Origin: Glandiceps talaboti
Lineage: Eukaryota > Hemichordata > Enteropneusta > Spengelidae
Direction of reading: 5' to 3'
DNA length: 64,000 bases
Assembly (NCBI RefSeq): GCF_964340395.1
Contig: NC_135562.1
Location: 567,501 to 631,500, forward strand
This document shows positions 27,903 to 39,300 of this stretch, piece after piece (the stretch's first letter is position 1; every line of letters begins with the position of its first letter). Both the position numbers and the translations under genes were made by a program. The notes beneath the pieces are model-generated. The model ran no database searches. It was given only the letters and a program-made list of their open reading frames with translations, and was not told where the DNA came from.

Positions 27903-28377
27903 CCCAAACCTGAATATATTTATGTAGAAATGTGTTGTTGTGTTGTTGTTGTTGTGTGTGTATATCTCTGACTGACCATGATGTCTAGGTTTTGGTACAT
28001 GCAATCTATTCCAGGTGTGCATCGAATGATTTCATATACATATTTTAAACAAAACCTACTGATTTCGACGGCATTCTCATTTTATAAACAAAATATTTAG
28101 AATTGCCACAGTCTCTTTATAGTTAGAATTGCCACAGTCTCTTTATAGGTAATATTTCCTCTGTAACCTCAGCTAAGAATACGGAAAACGTTTTGAAGCG
28201 TATTCAATCTTTCTTTTCAGGTGGTTTATTGGCAATGTATAATTTCTCTAACTGCACAGTCAATTTAACCGTTGGTGATCTAATACGTTGGCACAGCTTA
28301 ATATGATAGATAAGTGGACAATTTACAACTGACATGTTTTACATCTTGTGCCTATCATTGATTTTCAAGGTTCCCAA

Positions 28378-28507
28378 AATCCGTGACAAACTGCGTCCAA
28401 CCTCTCTACAACTCCAACACTGCCAAAAAGCCATGGGCAATAACACCCTTTTACTCCCTTTTCAGTCTTGGCGTTGCAGAAGGGTTGAACGCAATTTCTC
28501 ACGGATT
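28378..28507. mobile_element. 130-bp imperfect foldback
   Basis: AATCCGTGACAAACTGCGTC at the left pairs with GAACGCAATTTCTCACGGATT-type sequence at the right (about 22 of 25 matching). Similarity continues more weakly almost to the centre. Open frames on both strands arise from this palindrome. It could be a MITE or a hairpin RNA precursor. Confidence 0.55.
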
Positions 28508-29069
28508 CACCACGTACAGTCATTGTATCTATGGTGTGAACTATTTGATCAAGTGTAGCAAACAGGACACGACACAGTGACGGCTGTTTAGAACATAAAT
28601 GGAAAAGCAAATTCCGTATTTCCAACCAATATTTCAATGTCACTCAGTTGGCATGACAACATTAAGGTAAAATGAAGGCAGTAAATTAAAGACGTTAACA
28701 AAGTAGATAACAACGCGATTAAGTTAATGACATGACATAACAAAGTATTTGTCAAAGCACTGATAAAGAGTCCATTACTTCATTGAATTATTTTCTATTC
28801 TGACTTCCGTTGATGCATTTACAGTGTCTTACATCACATTCCCTGAAACATGGACCTTGGTACTATGGAGGTCAATCAAGCTGTAACAAATAGTTTAGGA
28901 GATGGTCGTGGGTGATAAGACCCTTGTATGTGACTGGAATCCCAAACAGAAATTGAAACTTAGTTTAATCTCACAGTGGAAATAGTCACAAAATATGAGA
29001 CATCACACATGACTTGTTTTTAATCACAGTCACTTGTGAACTAATATTCCACGGGCCTTGAAATGCAAA

Positions 29070-29335
<266 letters not shown>

Positions 29336-29339
29336 CAAA

Positions 29340-30985
29340 TATAGTCAAACGGACAAATTCTACAGTAAATCTGGCTAAATCTCTGCTGGGGATTTTGCGA
29401 ACAGTACACATGAGTAGTAATCCAGTACACACTGATAGCCAGTGGTAATTGGTTACATCGTACAGTTTTCTACAAACTCAAAATCCAGTTTAAAAATAAG
29501 TGACATGAGGACGCGATAACGTCAACACATTTATGCCAATTCTCCAATAGCATAAATTATCGCTGTGTTGGTGGAAAGAACACAATTATGTGCTGGAGAT
29601 GTCCATTTGACTATACAGTGGAGATGGTCATAACACGTAGAGGACTAGACGAGGTTAACATAGCAATATCACTATCACCAATAATTTCGATTGGAAATTT
29701 ATCAAAGTAATCACAGAATAATTAGTTCCTGTGATTGTTCAGACTGACTATAAAGTTCAGTAACTTCGTAACGCTAGCAAGTGTTGTTACTGACACCAGT
29801 GTGTATATCTTGTGTGAATAAGACTCACCTGTATGATAACCTTGTTCCTTATTAGGCAATGTAATAGTATTGTACTGATGTAAATGAGGATTCGTAGTTT
29901 TTCATGTGGAAAGAACCCAATCAGTGATATTAAATTGTGTCCAAAGTGAGATGCACTGTATTAAATTACAGACAGCGTGGTGTCAATGCGTGTAGTTTCT
30001 TTACACTTGTGATTATAAAAGTTTAGATGAAATCAGAAACATGTCGCGTGTCCAAATTAACTTTATAAAACAATCATAAAATCATAGTATATTTTCCTTC
30101 TAACAAAAACAAGACTTAACAACGTTGAACAGACTCAGATTTTTAGGCGCCATAATACTAAACCGTGATATAATCAATCCATCTCTGAGGCAAACACCTT
30201 TAGGGTGCTGATTTGTAGACAGTATTAAGACAATTTACTTGCCATCTCCGGCGGCAAAGATCAGTGCAGTATTCATTTCACAAATAGGTAAATCGTGAAG
30301 TTTCATTTTGTTCAAAGCTTTGACGTCCACAGCTGATATACATGTGATATATAATGAACGAAGCCTTTGTAACGAGAAAGGCTGACACAATCAGAAGAAC
30401 AACCTCCGATTGTGTGTTTACGATAAACTGAGAAGTTCAGACTGAACACAATGTTCGTTCATAAAACGAAATCTAGTCCTTTATAACGTTTAGAGACTAC
30501 ATGCAAACATATTTAGTCGTTCAGGATGATGACTTTCCTTAACTGAGACACTTTAAGAAAAAGAGTGTTGTATGCCTCTAAATGAGTGAGCTAATGAAAT
30601 AAGTTTTAGAGTTGTAAAACGAGAAAACTGTCAAAATTTGCTATTGTTAATTGAATCTGTGTAGTTACATGTTTTTCCTCAGTCGAATGATGGTATACAG
30701 TTCCTGGTTGACCTTCAACTCTTAACGCCTACTTGAGCAAACAATAAGTGTTATTGTCATGTCTCTTTTCCCTGTACTTTCAACTTGTCTGTGTATCTGT
30801 CATCAACATTATCTCTGAGCTCATGCAAATCACTCACGTGTGCAAATTGAACGGACATTTGTTCGATCTTTAGTTTGGTTCAACCGTCGAAGAATTAATC
30901 GTTAAATTCGTAACAAGACATACCAACACATACTCGGTGGATAAGCACTTGTTTTGTTCCCCCCACCCCCCCGACATGTTTTTTG
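29340..30985. other. Gene-free stretch
   Basis: No repeats or coding signals noticed except a C-run at about 30959-30972. Confidence 0.5.
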
Positions 30986-30989
30986 CCGT

Positions 30990-31159
30990 GATTGGTTGGT
31001 TTTCATTGGTTCACTTACACAGTCTGTGTTCTATAGAGTATGATTGGTTAGTTTTCCTAGATTCACTGACACAGTCTGTTATATAGGATATGATTAGTTA
31101 GTTTTCCTAGATTCACTAACACAGTCTGTGTTATAAAGAGTATGATTGTTTGGTTTTTA
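30990..31159. repeat. About 52-bp tandem repeat interrupted by the TIR element
   Basis: Units begin at 30990, 31042, 31092 and 31144 with GATTGGTTAGTTTTC and continue CACTTACACAGTCTGTG. The fourth is split by the 31160-32107 element; its right half resumes at about 32130 (TTTCACTTACACAGCCTGTG). Confidence 0.8.
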
Positions 31160-32107
31160 CCTCCCGTAAGGGTACGGGAGGTGTTAAAATACAAATGTCT
31201 GTCTGTGTGTCTGTCTGTCTGTCTGTCTGTCTGTGTGTCTGTGTCATCATTTTCTAAAATTCGGCTGGCTCAATTGTAATGAAATTTGGAATATATAATC
31301 TTAAGGGTAATAGCTAGACCTGATCGGTTAATGTTTAATCAGAGAAATTTGCATATTAATGAAATCAAATAATTAAGCAATATCTTAAAACTGCATACTT
31401 CAATTTCAATATAATTTAGTATATTCGTTATAACAACATACATTTGTCCTATAAAATTTGATGATGTACCTTACAGCGTTAACAAATAATTTGCATAATT
31501 AATTATTTTTGGTAATTAGGCTATATCTTAAGAATGCATACTTCATATTCAACATAATTTAGTACATACGTTAACCATAAGAAATTGTGTATGTCCTATA
31601 AAGTTAGTTGATGTACCTTACAGTGTTAATTAATAATTTGCATAATTAATGATTTTCGGTAATTAGGCTATATCTTAAGACTGCAGTTTCAATTTCAATA
31701 CAAATTAGTACATAATGTTAACCACAACGAAGCAGGTACGTCCTATAAAATTTGGTGCTATAGCGTACAGTTTTAATGAAAAATTTGCATAATTAATGAT
31801 TTTAGGTAACTGCGTTGTATCTTAAAAATGCAAGCTTCAAATTTCGTATAATATGATACATATATCAACCATAATAATACGCACCTGTTCTATAAAGTTT
31901 GTTGCTATAACCTTTACCTTTTAATGAGTATTTTGAATAATGAACGATATTCAGTAATTAAGCAGTATCATGCACTCTTCAAATTCCGTATAATTTGGCA
32001 CATACATTAACTTAAGAAAGCACGCTTGTCCAAAAACAAAGCCTGTTACCATATTTTTTTTTATTTTAATGAGTTATTTGCATAATTAGTGATTCCCTTA
32101 CGGGAGG
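31160..32107. mobile_element. 948-bp TIR element with internal 145-bp repeats
   Basis: It is bounded by CCTCCCGTAAGGG (31160-31172) and its exact reverse complement CCCTTACGGGAGG (32095-32107). The left end also folds on itself (CCTCCCGTA...TACGGGAGG). Inside are about five degenerate copies of a 145-bp unit, recognised by TTTGCATAATTAATGATTTT near 31493, 31637 and 31788, with diverged forms at 31348, 31930 and 32077. It also has a (GTCT)n tract at 31198-31243. No coding capacity. Confidence 0.7.
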
Positions 32108-33137
32108 CAATCAGTTTAAATCTGGTCCTTGTTTCACTTACACAGCCTGTGTTATATAATCAAATGCTCATTGTACAATGGAAACCGGAAGTGGAGAATA
32201 TAGCGCCATCTAGTGTTGAATACTGCAATGAGGGAATAACATACACTATGACATACCAAACACTGCATGTCCCTTGCAAGTTGATGTTCCAGTAAATGGT
32301 TGGGAATGCACGTCTACCCATCAATATTACTAAGTACTGTGTAGCCCTGTTTTGGGTTATAATATAGAAACAAAAATGTAAATTCCAGCGTCCGATTGTA
32401 CAGTTCTTTAAGGAGAGATATGGAGGATATGCAGCTAGGAATTTTAGTATATGAGTATTTTCAAAATTAGTATATGTCATCAGTCGCTTGATTCTCTGGA
32501 AAATAATTCTATGTTTGTGATATTAGATTGTTAAATGTTTTTTATGTCCAAATTTGTTTTTCTTTTTTGTTTGTAACCTATGGACAAGACATTATGACTT
32601 AGTTTTTGTTACATGTTTGGCATGATTATTTTCTGAAAAGGTCTACCATGAACACGAAAAATGTACAATTGAAACTTTAAAAATATCTATCTAAAGACCA
32701 ACTATGTAATTATGTATCATGATCGGCATTTTTGAAAATGAAAGTGATTCTAGAATTGATTGCACAATAGACTTTTTGGCATGATTGAAAGCCAAAAACA
32801 TCTATCGCGCAGACTGGAAATGCCAAATGTAGCTGGTCCAGAAATGACCCCAGGATAGAATTAAATAAAATTATTTCGGATAAAAAGTCTTCTAAAACTC
32901 GTGCTGAAAAAAATGTCCTGGAAAACCGATGTCCGACCACTAACTTTCTTGTAATGTAAGTCTTTGCAATTGAGAGTAGAAAGCGTTTTTTCATAGTTGT
33001 TCCACTTGGACCATGTCGAATAATTTTCTGTGCATATGACTTTAGTGTAATTTATCAAAGTCAGGTTACAAAAAAATTATCGCAATTTGGATAGTTATCC
33101 CTAACTAGTTAAATGCATGTGAGCACACAGACAGACA

Positions 33138-33276
33138 CATACATACATACATACATACATACATACATACATACATACATACATACATACATACATACAT
33201 ACATACATACATACATACATACATACATACATACATACGTACGTACGTACGTACGTACGTACGTACGTACGTACGT

Positions 33277-33307
<31 letters not shown>
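33138..33307. repeat. Compound (ACAT)n(ACGT)n(ACAG)n array
   Basis: About 100 bp ACAT, then 40 bp ACGT, then 28 bp ACAG, with clean boundaries. Confidence 0.97.
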
Positions 33308-33946
33308 CCTTTTCACAACAACTATTAATGCAGTAGTCACTGCTATATTTTCTCAGCTATAAGTAATGTTTGTCGTTATACACTATTTTCGTAGATTGCT
33401 TTTTATTTGATCAACGATGTTCAAATCTTTCCAATGTCATCCGATCCTCCTTCCGTGTGCAAAAACACTATAAATAATTTACAAAACAGATAACATTAAA
33501 TTTAATATTGATTCCAATCAGTGTATCATCTTACCTGTCATTAGAGTGACATAAGAGTTGTCTTACTTTAATTGTAAAGGTTATTTGAATGACGTTGTTG
33601 TCATTTTACAAAGTCATTTGAGATTAGTACATGAGTGATGAATGACTAACTGACGTAAGTTATCTACCCAGACCTGACAGAAGCCATGTTTACCATTTAT
33701 TTTCATCTGTTTGTAATTTGTGTGGATTTGAAACAGTTTTGTTTGTATTAATCTAAGTAAAAGTTTGAAATATTTAACAGCAAAGATAAAATCTAGGTTG
33801 TAGCATAACACGCAATGTCATAGTTTATTTTCTAAGAAAACAAGTATGTGGTACAGTGATACTTTCCGGTAATGACCCAAAATGTCCATCAGTTTGTTGG
33901 GTCAAATTAATTGCAATGATTAGAACACACATGCAGTTTAACTTTG

Positions 33947-34060
33947 TAAGTAACATTGAACTTTCACTTTGTCGACCTATTGTAAGTAACACTGAAATTT
34001 CGCTTTGTCGACCTATTGTAAGTAACATTGAACTTTCGCTTTGTCAACCTATTGTAAGTT
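33947..34060. repeat. 36-bp tandem repeat, 3 copies
   Basis: Units read GTAAGTAACATTGAACTTTC then CTTTGTCGACCTATT. The open frames across this stretch are repeat artefacts. Confidence 0.9.
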
Positions 34061-34270
34061 AGTGTGTTTCAGTTAATTTCAAATGTACACTTTCGTAATA
34101 GTAAGCAGTTTATGGTATTATATATTTATATCAGAGTTAACACATTCTATTCAGAGCACGCCTTTAGGTTTCATTGTTTAGGCTTTGATTGATATTAGCA
34201 CATAGAAAAATGAAAGTAATATATTCGACGGTAGTAATGTTTGAGAGTCTAGTGGCTGTAGGTTTGGGTG

Positions 34271-34482
34271 AACTATGGAGGTATAAGCGGAGATGAAGGT
34301 ATAAACCATGGCGGTAGAAGAGGAGAGGTCGATGGAGGTATAAACCATGGAGGTGTAAGGGGAGATGGAGGTATAAACCATGGAGGTATAAGGGGGAATG
34401 GAGGTATAAACTATGAAGGTATAAGGGGAGATGGAGGTATAAATCATGGAGGTGTAAGGGGAGATGGAGGTATAAACCATGC
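34271..34482. repeat. 33-bp purine-rich minisatellite, about 6 copies
   Basis: Units contain GGAGGTATAAACCATGGAGG and TGTAAGGGGAGAT. The frame-preserving unit yields a Gly-rich repeat ORF that is not evidence for a gene. Confidence 0.9.
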
Positions 34483-34960
34483 TATAACGATGCTAATATA
34501 AATTAAACTTTCATGTATTTAATCTTGTCTTTCCTAAGTAGCTTACTGATTGAAATTGCAATTACATATAATTGGATTTAAGCTTATACAAAGATTCTTA
34601 GAGTAGTTTAGTTCACAGACTCTTTGATGGACACTAGTAAGGTCAAACAATTTATAAATTGACATTGTTAATACTAATACATATTAAAATTTCTGTCACA
34701 ACAGATGATTGACGTCAGCTGTACTTTATCCAACAGGTTGCTAGGCAACATGTATTGTTCAGTTCAGCATACACAAGTTCCTCGTAACCTCTGTGAACTT
34801 TTGAAGTGTGTTTTCCTGTCTTGCTAGAAGGTCAAGAAACCTACTTGGAATGTGGTCACCTCCTTAGTTCATTCCTTTGTAGTTTTTAACAACATTGTAC
34901 ACAGGGGAGAGTACATCTGTAGAGAACTGTGACTTTATTAACAGTAATGGTTTCGTTCCA

Positions 34961-35115
34961 ATTACAGCAGACGACAAATACTCCTTATTTGCCAGTTATG
35001 CGAGTTCTTATTTACTCGTCATAATAATTGACATGGCGGGTAACCGATATCATTACAGCAGACGACAAACACTCCTCATTTGCCAGTTATATTATGTGAC
35101 ATGGTTGGTAACCGA
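34961..35115. repeat. About 88-bp tandem duplication
   Basis: ATTACAGCAGACGACAAA, TTTGCCAGTTAT and GACATGG(C/T)(G/T)GGTAACCGATAT occur twice. Confidence 0.75.
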
Positions 35116-35883
35116 TATAAAAAGTCTAATAATCGAGGGTGAAAATAATAGCTTCATGGAGATAATTGTCTTATTCTGATATGTTCATTATATTTCAGAA
35201 ACATCAAAGTATCTATCAAATGATTAATAAGGTCGCCGTCACATCCATCTCTGAAAGTTTCCTAAACAATGCCACAATTCTAAATGTCGTGCAAAAACTA
35301 CTTGCTCGCATATACAATGGAAAGATGAACACTTTGTATCCAAACTTCATAATCCTTTTCTTTGAAATGTTGACAATAGTACACGATGTGATTGATATAT
35401 GTGCTAGTGGTATATTTCGCCATAAAATTTACATAATGATTGAAATAGATTAGGCAGGTGATTGAAAACAGTTGTTCAAAATCTACTTTACCTTAGCCGA
35501 TTAATTGACGCGCACCATTGAGTGTTTGAACTGTGGAACAAACGATTTCTAATGTCATTGAAGAAATTCAATTTCAACTTCCTGAGAAATCCCGCTGAGG
35601 TTCGAAACTAGTCAAAAGATTCAAATCAGTTTTGTGTTCATTTATTGTTGATTGTGACACATCTATTTAATTGGTTTGTCCTTCTCGATACATCACTGAC
35701 AAACTCACCACCAACAGGATTATTTCTCTTTATACTGATAATGAATTTCGAAATTATGCTATTTGTACTATCAAATTAATGCATGTGAATAGAACAGTTG
35801 TGAAACCGATGTGATCATTATTATATCTAAGGTATTAGATAGATTTACTTCAAAACTAGTTTCAATGAAGCGGCACGGTGGGG

Positions 35884-35884
<1 letters not shown>

Positions 35885-35941
<57 letters not shown>
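35885..35941. repeat. (GTT)n microsatellite
   Basis: About 18 GTT units. Confidence 0.95.
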
Positions 35942-35942
<1 letters not shown>

Positions 35943-36060
35943 TTACATCTGACACAACATTTTTGTTATGGTGACCCTATTTTTTGTTCTCATTACTTTT
36001 TCATGGCAACTATTTGTCGATTTAAAAAAAATAAAATCATCTTAATGTGATATGTTTCTC

Positions 36061-36309
36061 TGCCTCGCCTTTTTCCGCTATGGCGGTAAAATAATTGCGT
36101 ACGTCAAAAAGTGTTTTTATGCATTTTTTTCACGTAGTTTCACTTTCTTGGATGCGTAGGTAGAAGTATATGACATGTATTTTGGCGGTAAAATAATTCC
36201 ATACGTCAAAAAGTGTTTCTGGCAAAACATAACCGGTAAGCTACAGACTATTGGAATTGATTAAATGTCAGACGGCATGAACCATCACCAGTCTCCCACG
36301 GGCGAGGCA
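36061..36309. mobile_element. Possible 249-bp MITE with short TIRs
   Basis: TGCCTCGCC at the left and GGCGAGGCA at the right are inverted. Inside, a 34-bp sequence beginning GGCGGTAAAATAATT and ending CAAAAAGTGTTT occurs twice (36083 and 36184). Inverted termini this short could be chance. Confidence 0.4.
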
Positions 36310-37705
36310 AACAAGACACTAATATGAAAAATAATGTTCTTACCATTCCTCAAATATAATTTCTCTAGCCATCAGTTATTTCTATAGAAGTAAGCTTTAT
36401 TTGCACATGTCACGTGTGAGAAAGTGCGCAGAATCTTTGCATATAAGTTGTAAACCTGGTCCGTTCAGTTTACACGTCTGATCTGAGCGATCAATGTCTG
36501 TGAATACATCTTGTCAATGCGAACGGAAACTCTCTAGAGAAATAAAATTTCATCATAGACAACACAGCACTGTCCTTTCACGGAATACTCAGTTGAGTGT
36601 CTCTACTTGTTCTTGTTGTAGAATAAGATGGGTGCGCAATGTGTTACACGGCAAATTTAGGCTTAAGGTCGTGACAACGTTGTGATGGAATCAACGATTT
36701 ATTTCCCCTCCTCCAAGAAAATGTGTTCTCAATAGGTATTATCTAATTTCTACAAATCAAATAACATTTCTAGAAGTTAACCATCGAATTTCACCTTTAT
36801 GCGTTCATAATTTGGAACCATCCTAATCAAATTTCTTTTCAGAACTATTTATCAAAGTAGGAACCTGTAGCAACTGTTGGCTGAAAATGTCAATCTTCGA
36901 TCTGTAGTTTGAGTACGAGGCGAAATCAGTTTGGTGTTAAAATATGCAGTGCTAGAACTTGTTACTAAGTAGTATATACGTATTAATACTCTTTAGTAGC
37001 AAAAATCAGCTTAACGCATGGGTATAAGTCGTAAAGTATTTATTACATCTGTCTGATCTGAAAGATGTGTGTCACGTCAGTCACTGATGTACAAATACAA
37101 CTCAGTTGGGTATGATAGTCGTAGAACATTTTTTGACGATACAAAACCGTCTGAGTTGTTTTTACACACTCTTAAGACTGTAAGATACGTCGACTCGCTC
37201 CACACTCACAGGCCTCCTCTCCTCTGGCGTTGACCGGTGTGTGAGGGCGCCCCATCACGGCATACTTTCAGACTACACACGCCTCAGAGTTGTAAATTAA
37301 AACTCACTGAATGTTGCACGTTTTCAAGGGAAAACGGCTAGCTAATTTAATTCATTTTTGGAATTATTTATTATTTCATTCAATATTTTACATGATATAA
37401 AGCAACAAAAATTTGTTGAAAAAGACGAGGTAGGTAAAATCTTCTCTTCTAGTACCAAAGCAAAAGGCACAATGTGATGTTTTCGAGAAATTTGAAAATA
37501 CTTTTCGTACTGTGATCTACTGTTGTTTACATTATGTACAAATGTACAAAATATATGATAATTTCGTTGCTTTTGTATATGACTTCCTTGATAAACAATT
37601 TGTAGCTGATTCAAAGTATGCAAATGAAGGTGAATAAGTTGATCTCACCGTGGATCTCACCACACAGGAATAGCTGCAAAGATGTAATGTAAGCTTACTG
37701 GTCAC

Positions 37706-37706
<1 letters not shown>

Positions 37707-37762
<56 letters not shown>

Positions 37763-37763
37763 C
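37707..37763. repeat. (AATC)n microsatellite
   Basis: About 13 AATC units. Confidence 0.95.
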
Positions 37764-38755
37764 AAACATAGTCGATAGTAAACAGGGATGGCATTGTTAC
37801 ATGATTGAACACGTAAACTTGAATTGCACCTCTCAAATTGTCTCCCCGAAAAAAAACAAAGATGCATAATTTCTTACGAGAGATAATAAAGTTTTCTCGT
37901 AATCTTTTAATGTAATAAAGGGTCACAAAGCTTATATCATCAATTTATAAATGTATGCATCGTAATCAATAGCCAACTTGAGAGGACGTTGTTGATTGTT
38001 TGGACACTGTGATCATGACAAGTTTCACTTCATGCGCCAAGTTGCCAAAGAATGACATTATGTTATCTGTAGTGACTCATGTTTTATTATCACTGAGATG
38101 TGTAACATCGCATTATGTAAATTATCAGTTACAACTGTGAGATGTGAAACATAACATTGAGTTCAATTAATGATTCGGTGACATAGTTTGTGGGTACACT
38201 CAAAACTTGTCTTTCACATCAAGATTGCGAAAGAAAATATACATTCACAAAGAATATATAGCAGTGTAACTAATTAATACACCCTTATTCCATCCCCACC
38301 CACCTCACCCCATCTCAATTAAAAGATGAGTAAGAAGATGTTATGTAGCATTGTCAGTTAAATACTTGACAAACCAAACGATAAAATTTAGGATTGTTAG
38401 TCACTGATTACTTCTTTCTGTTTCATGTTTACTGCTTCTGTGAAAATCTATCGTTGATTCAAATGCCAACGGATGTCTTTATAATTCTTTGTACAGCCTG
38501 GGACATCAGTAAACACAGCTCTACAGTTTGATAAAAAGTTGACTTATACTAATAGCTTCAATAGCGTGTTTGTGCATGCTTGAGTCAAAAAAATGATTAT
38601 CCATGTTGGATATTGAGGGGAAAGTACTCGGCTATTGTCTTTACAAAAGAAAGATTTTGGAGAAAAGATTCTTTATACTATGATATGACCTTTCTGTTTT
38701 CTGGAAGAGGTCAGACATCTCATTTTATCTGCATAACAACTGGAGTCTAAAAGTG

Positions 38756-38756
<1 letters not shown>

Positions 38757-38814
<58 letters not shown>

Positions 38815-38862
38815 CACACACACACACACCCTCACACATACATACACATACACACACACACC
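38757..38862. repeat. (CA)n microsatellite beyond the ENPP stop
   Basis: A CA run with a few G and T interruptions in the 3' flank or 3'UTR, starting 18 bp beyond the ENPP stop codon. Confidence 0.95.
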
Positions 38863-38880
38863 TCCCCCACCCACTCGAAC

Positions 38881-39060
38881 TTAAAACAACACCAAAATCA
38901 TACAAAACAAAACGACAGCTAAAGTGTGATAACTGCTTCGTATTAAATGGGCTCCACCAACAGGAATATCCACCAACATATATTTGACAGCATTAAGTGA
39001 ACCATTATTTGGGGCAGGATTGATTTGAAGTAACTCACACATAAGTGGATACAAATCAAC
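38881..39060 (-). CDS. ENPP: ENPP exon 6 (C-terminal exon with stop)
   Basis: 180 nt from acceptor CTCTTTACAG to a TAA stop. It encodes VDLYPLMCELLQINPAPNNG, the typical ENPP C-terminal block, and then about 15 hydrophobic residues ending in LVLF. With no charged cytoplasmic tail, a GPI signal is more likely than a classic transmembrane anchor; this is inference. Confidence 0.9.
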   Translation of the reverse strand, partial: VDLYPLMCELLQINPAPNNGSLNAVKYMLVDIPVGGAHLIRSSYHTLAVVLFCMILVLF

Positions 39061-39228
39061 CTGTAAAGAGACGAGAAATATAAATTGATCAAAACTCTCT
39101 TGATGCTATCATGATGGTTATTGATAGGGCGCAGTTTTATCCTTGTCCCAAATATTCTTTACTTGGGGCAACACTTTTTAAATATCTGTCTAAGAAGATA
39201 GGAATTTCAATGTAAGTTGATTTCAATA

Positions 39229-39300
<72 letters not shown>

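Larger units (their letters stand above)
34485..38756. other. Gene-free stretch with weak coding hints
   Basis: It includes a 95-residue open frame at 35166-35453 following TTATATTTCAG, with no recognised motif, and a GC-rich patch at 37190-37285. The possible 36.1-kb MITE and microsatellites also lie here. Confidence 0.45.

Noticed and set aside
35166-35453. 95-residue frame after an acceptor-like site
   Set aside because: It might be an exon, but nothing upstream or downstream joins to it and no family is recognised.
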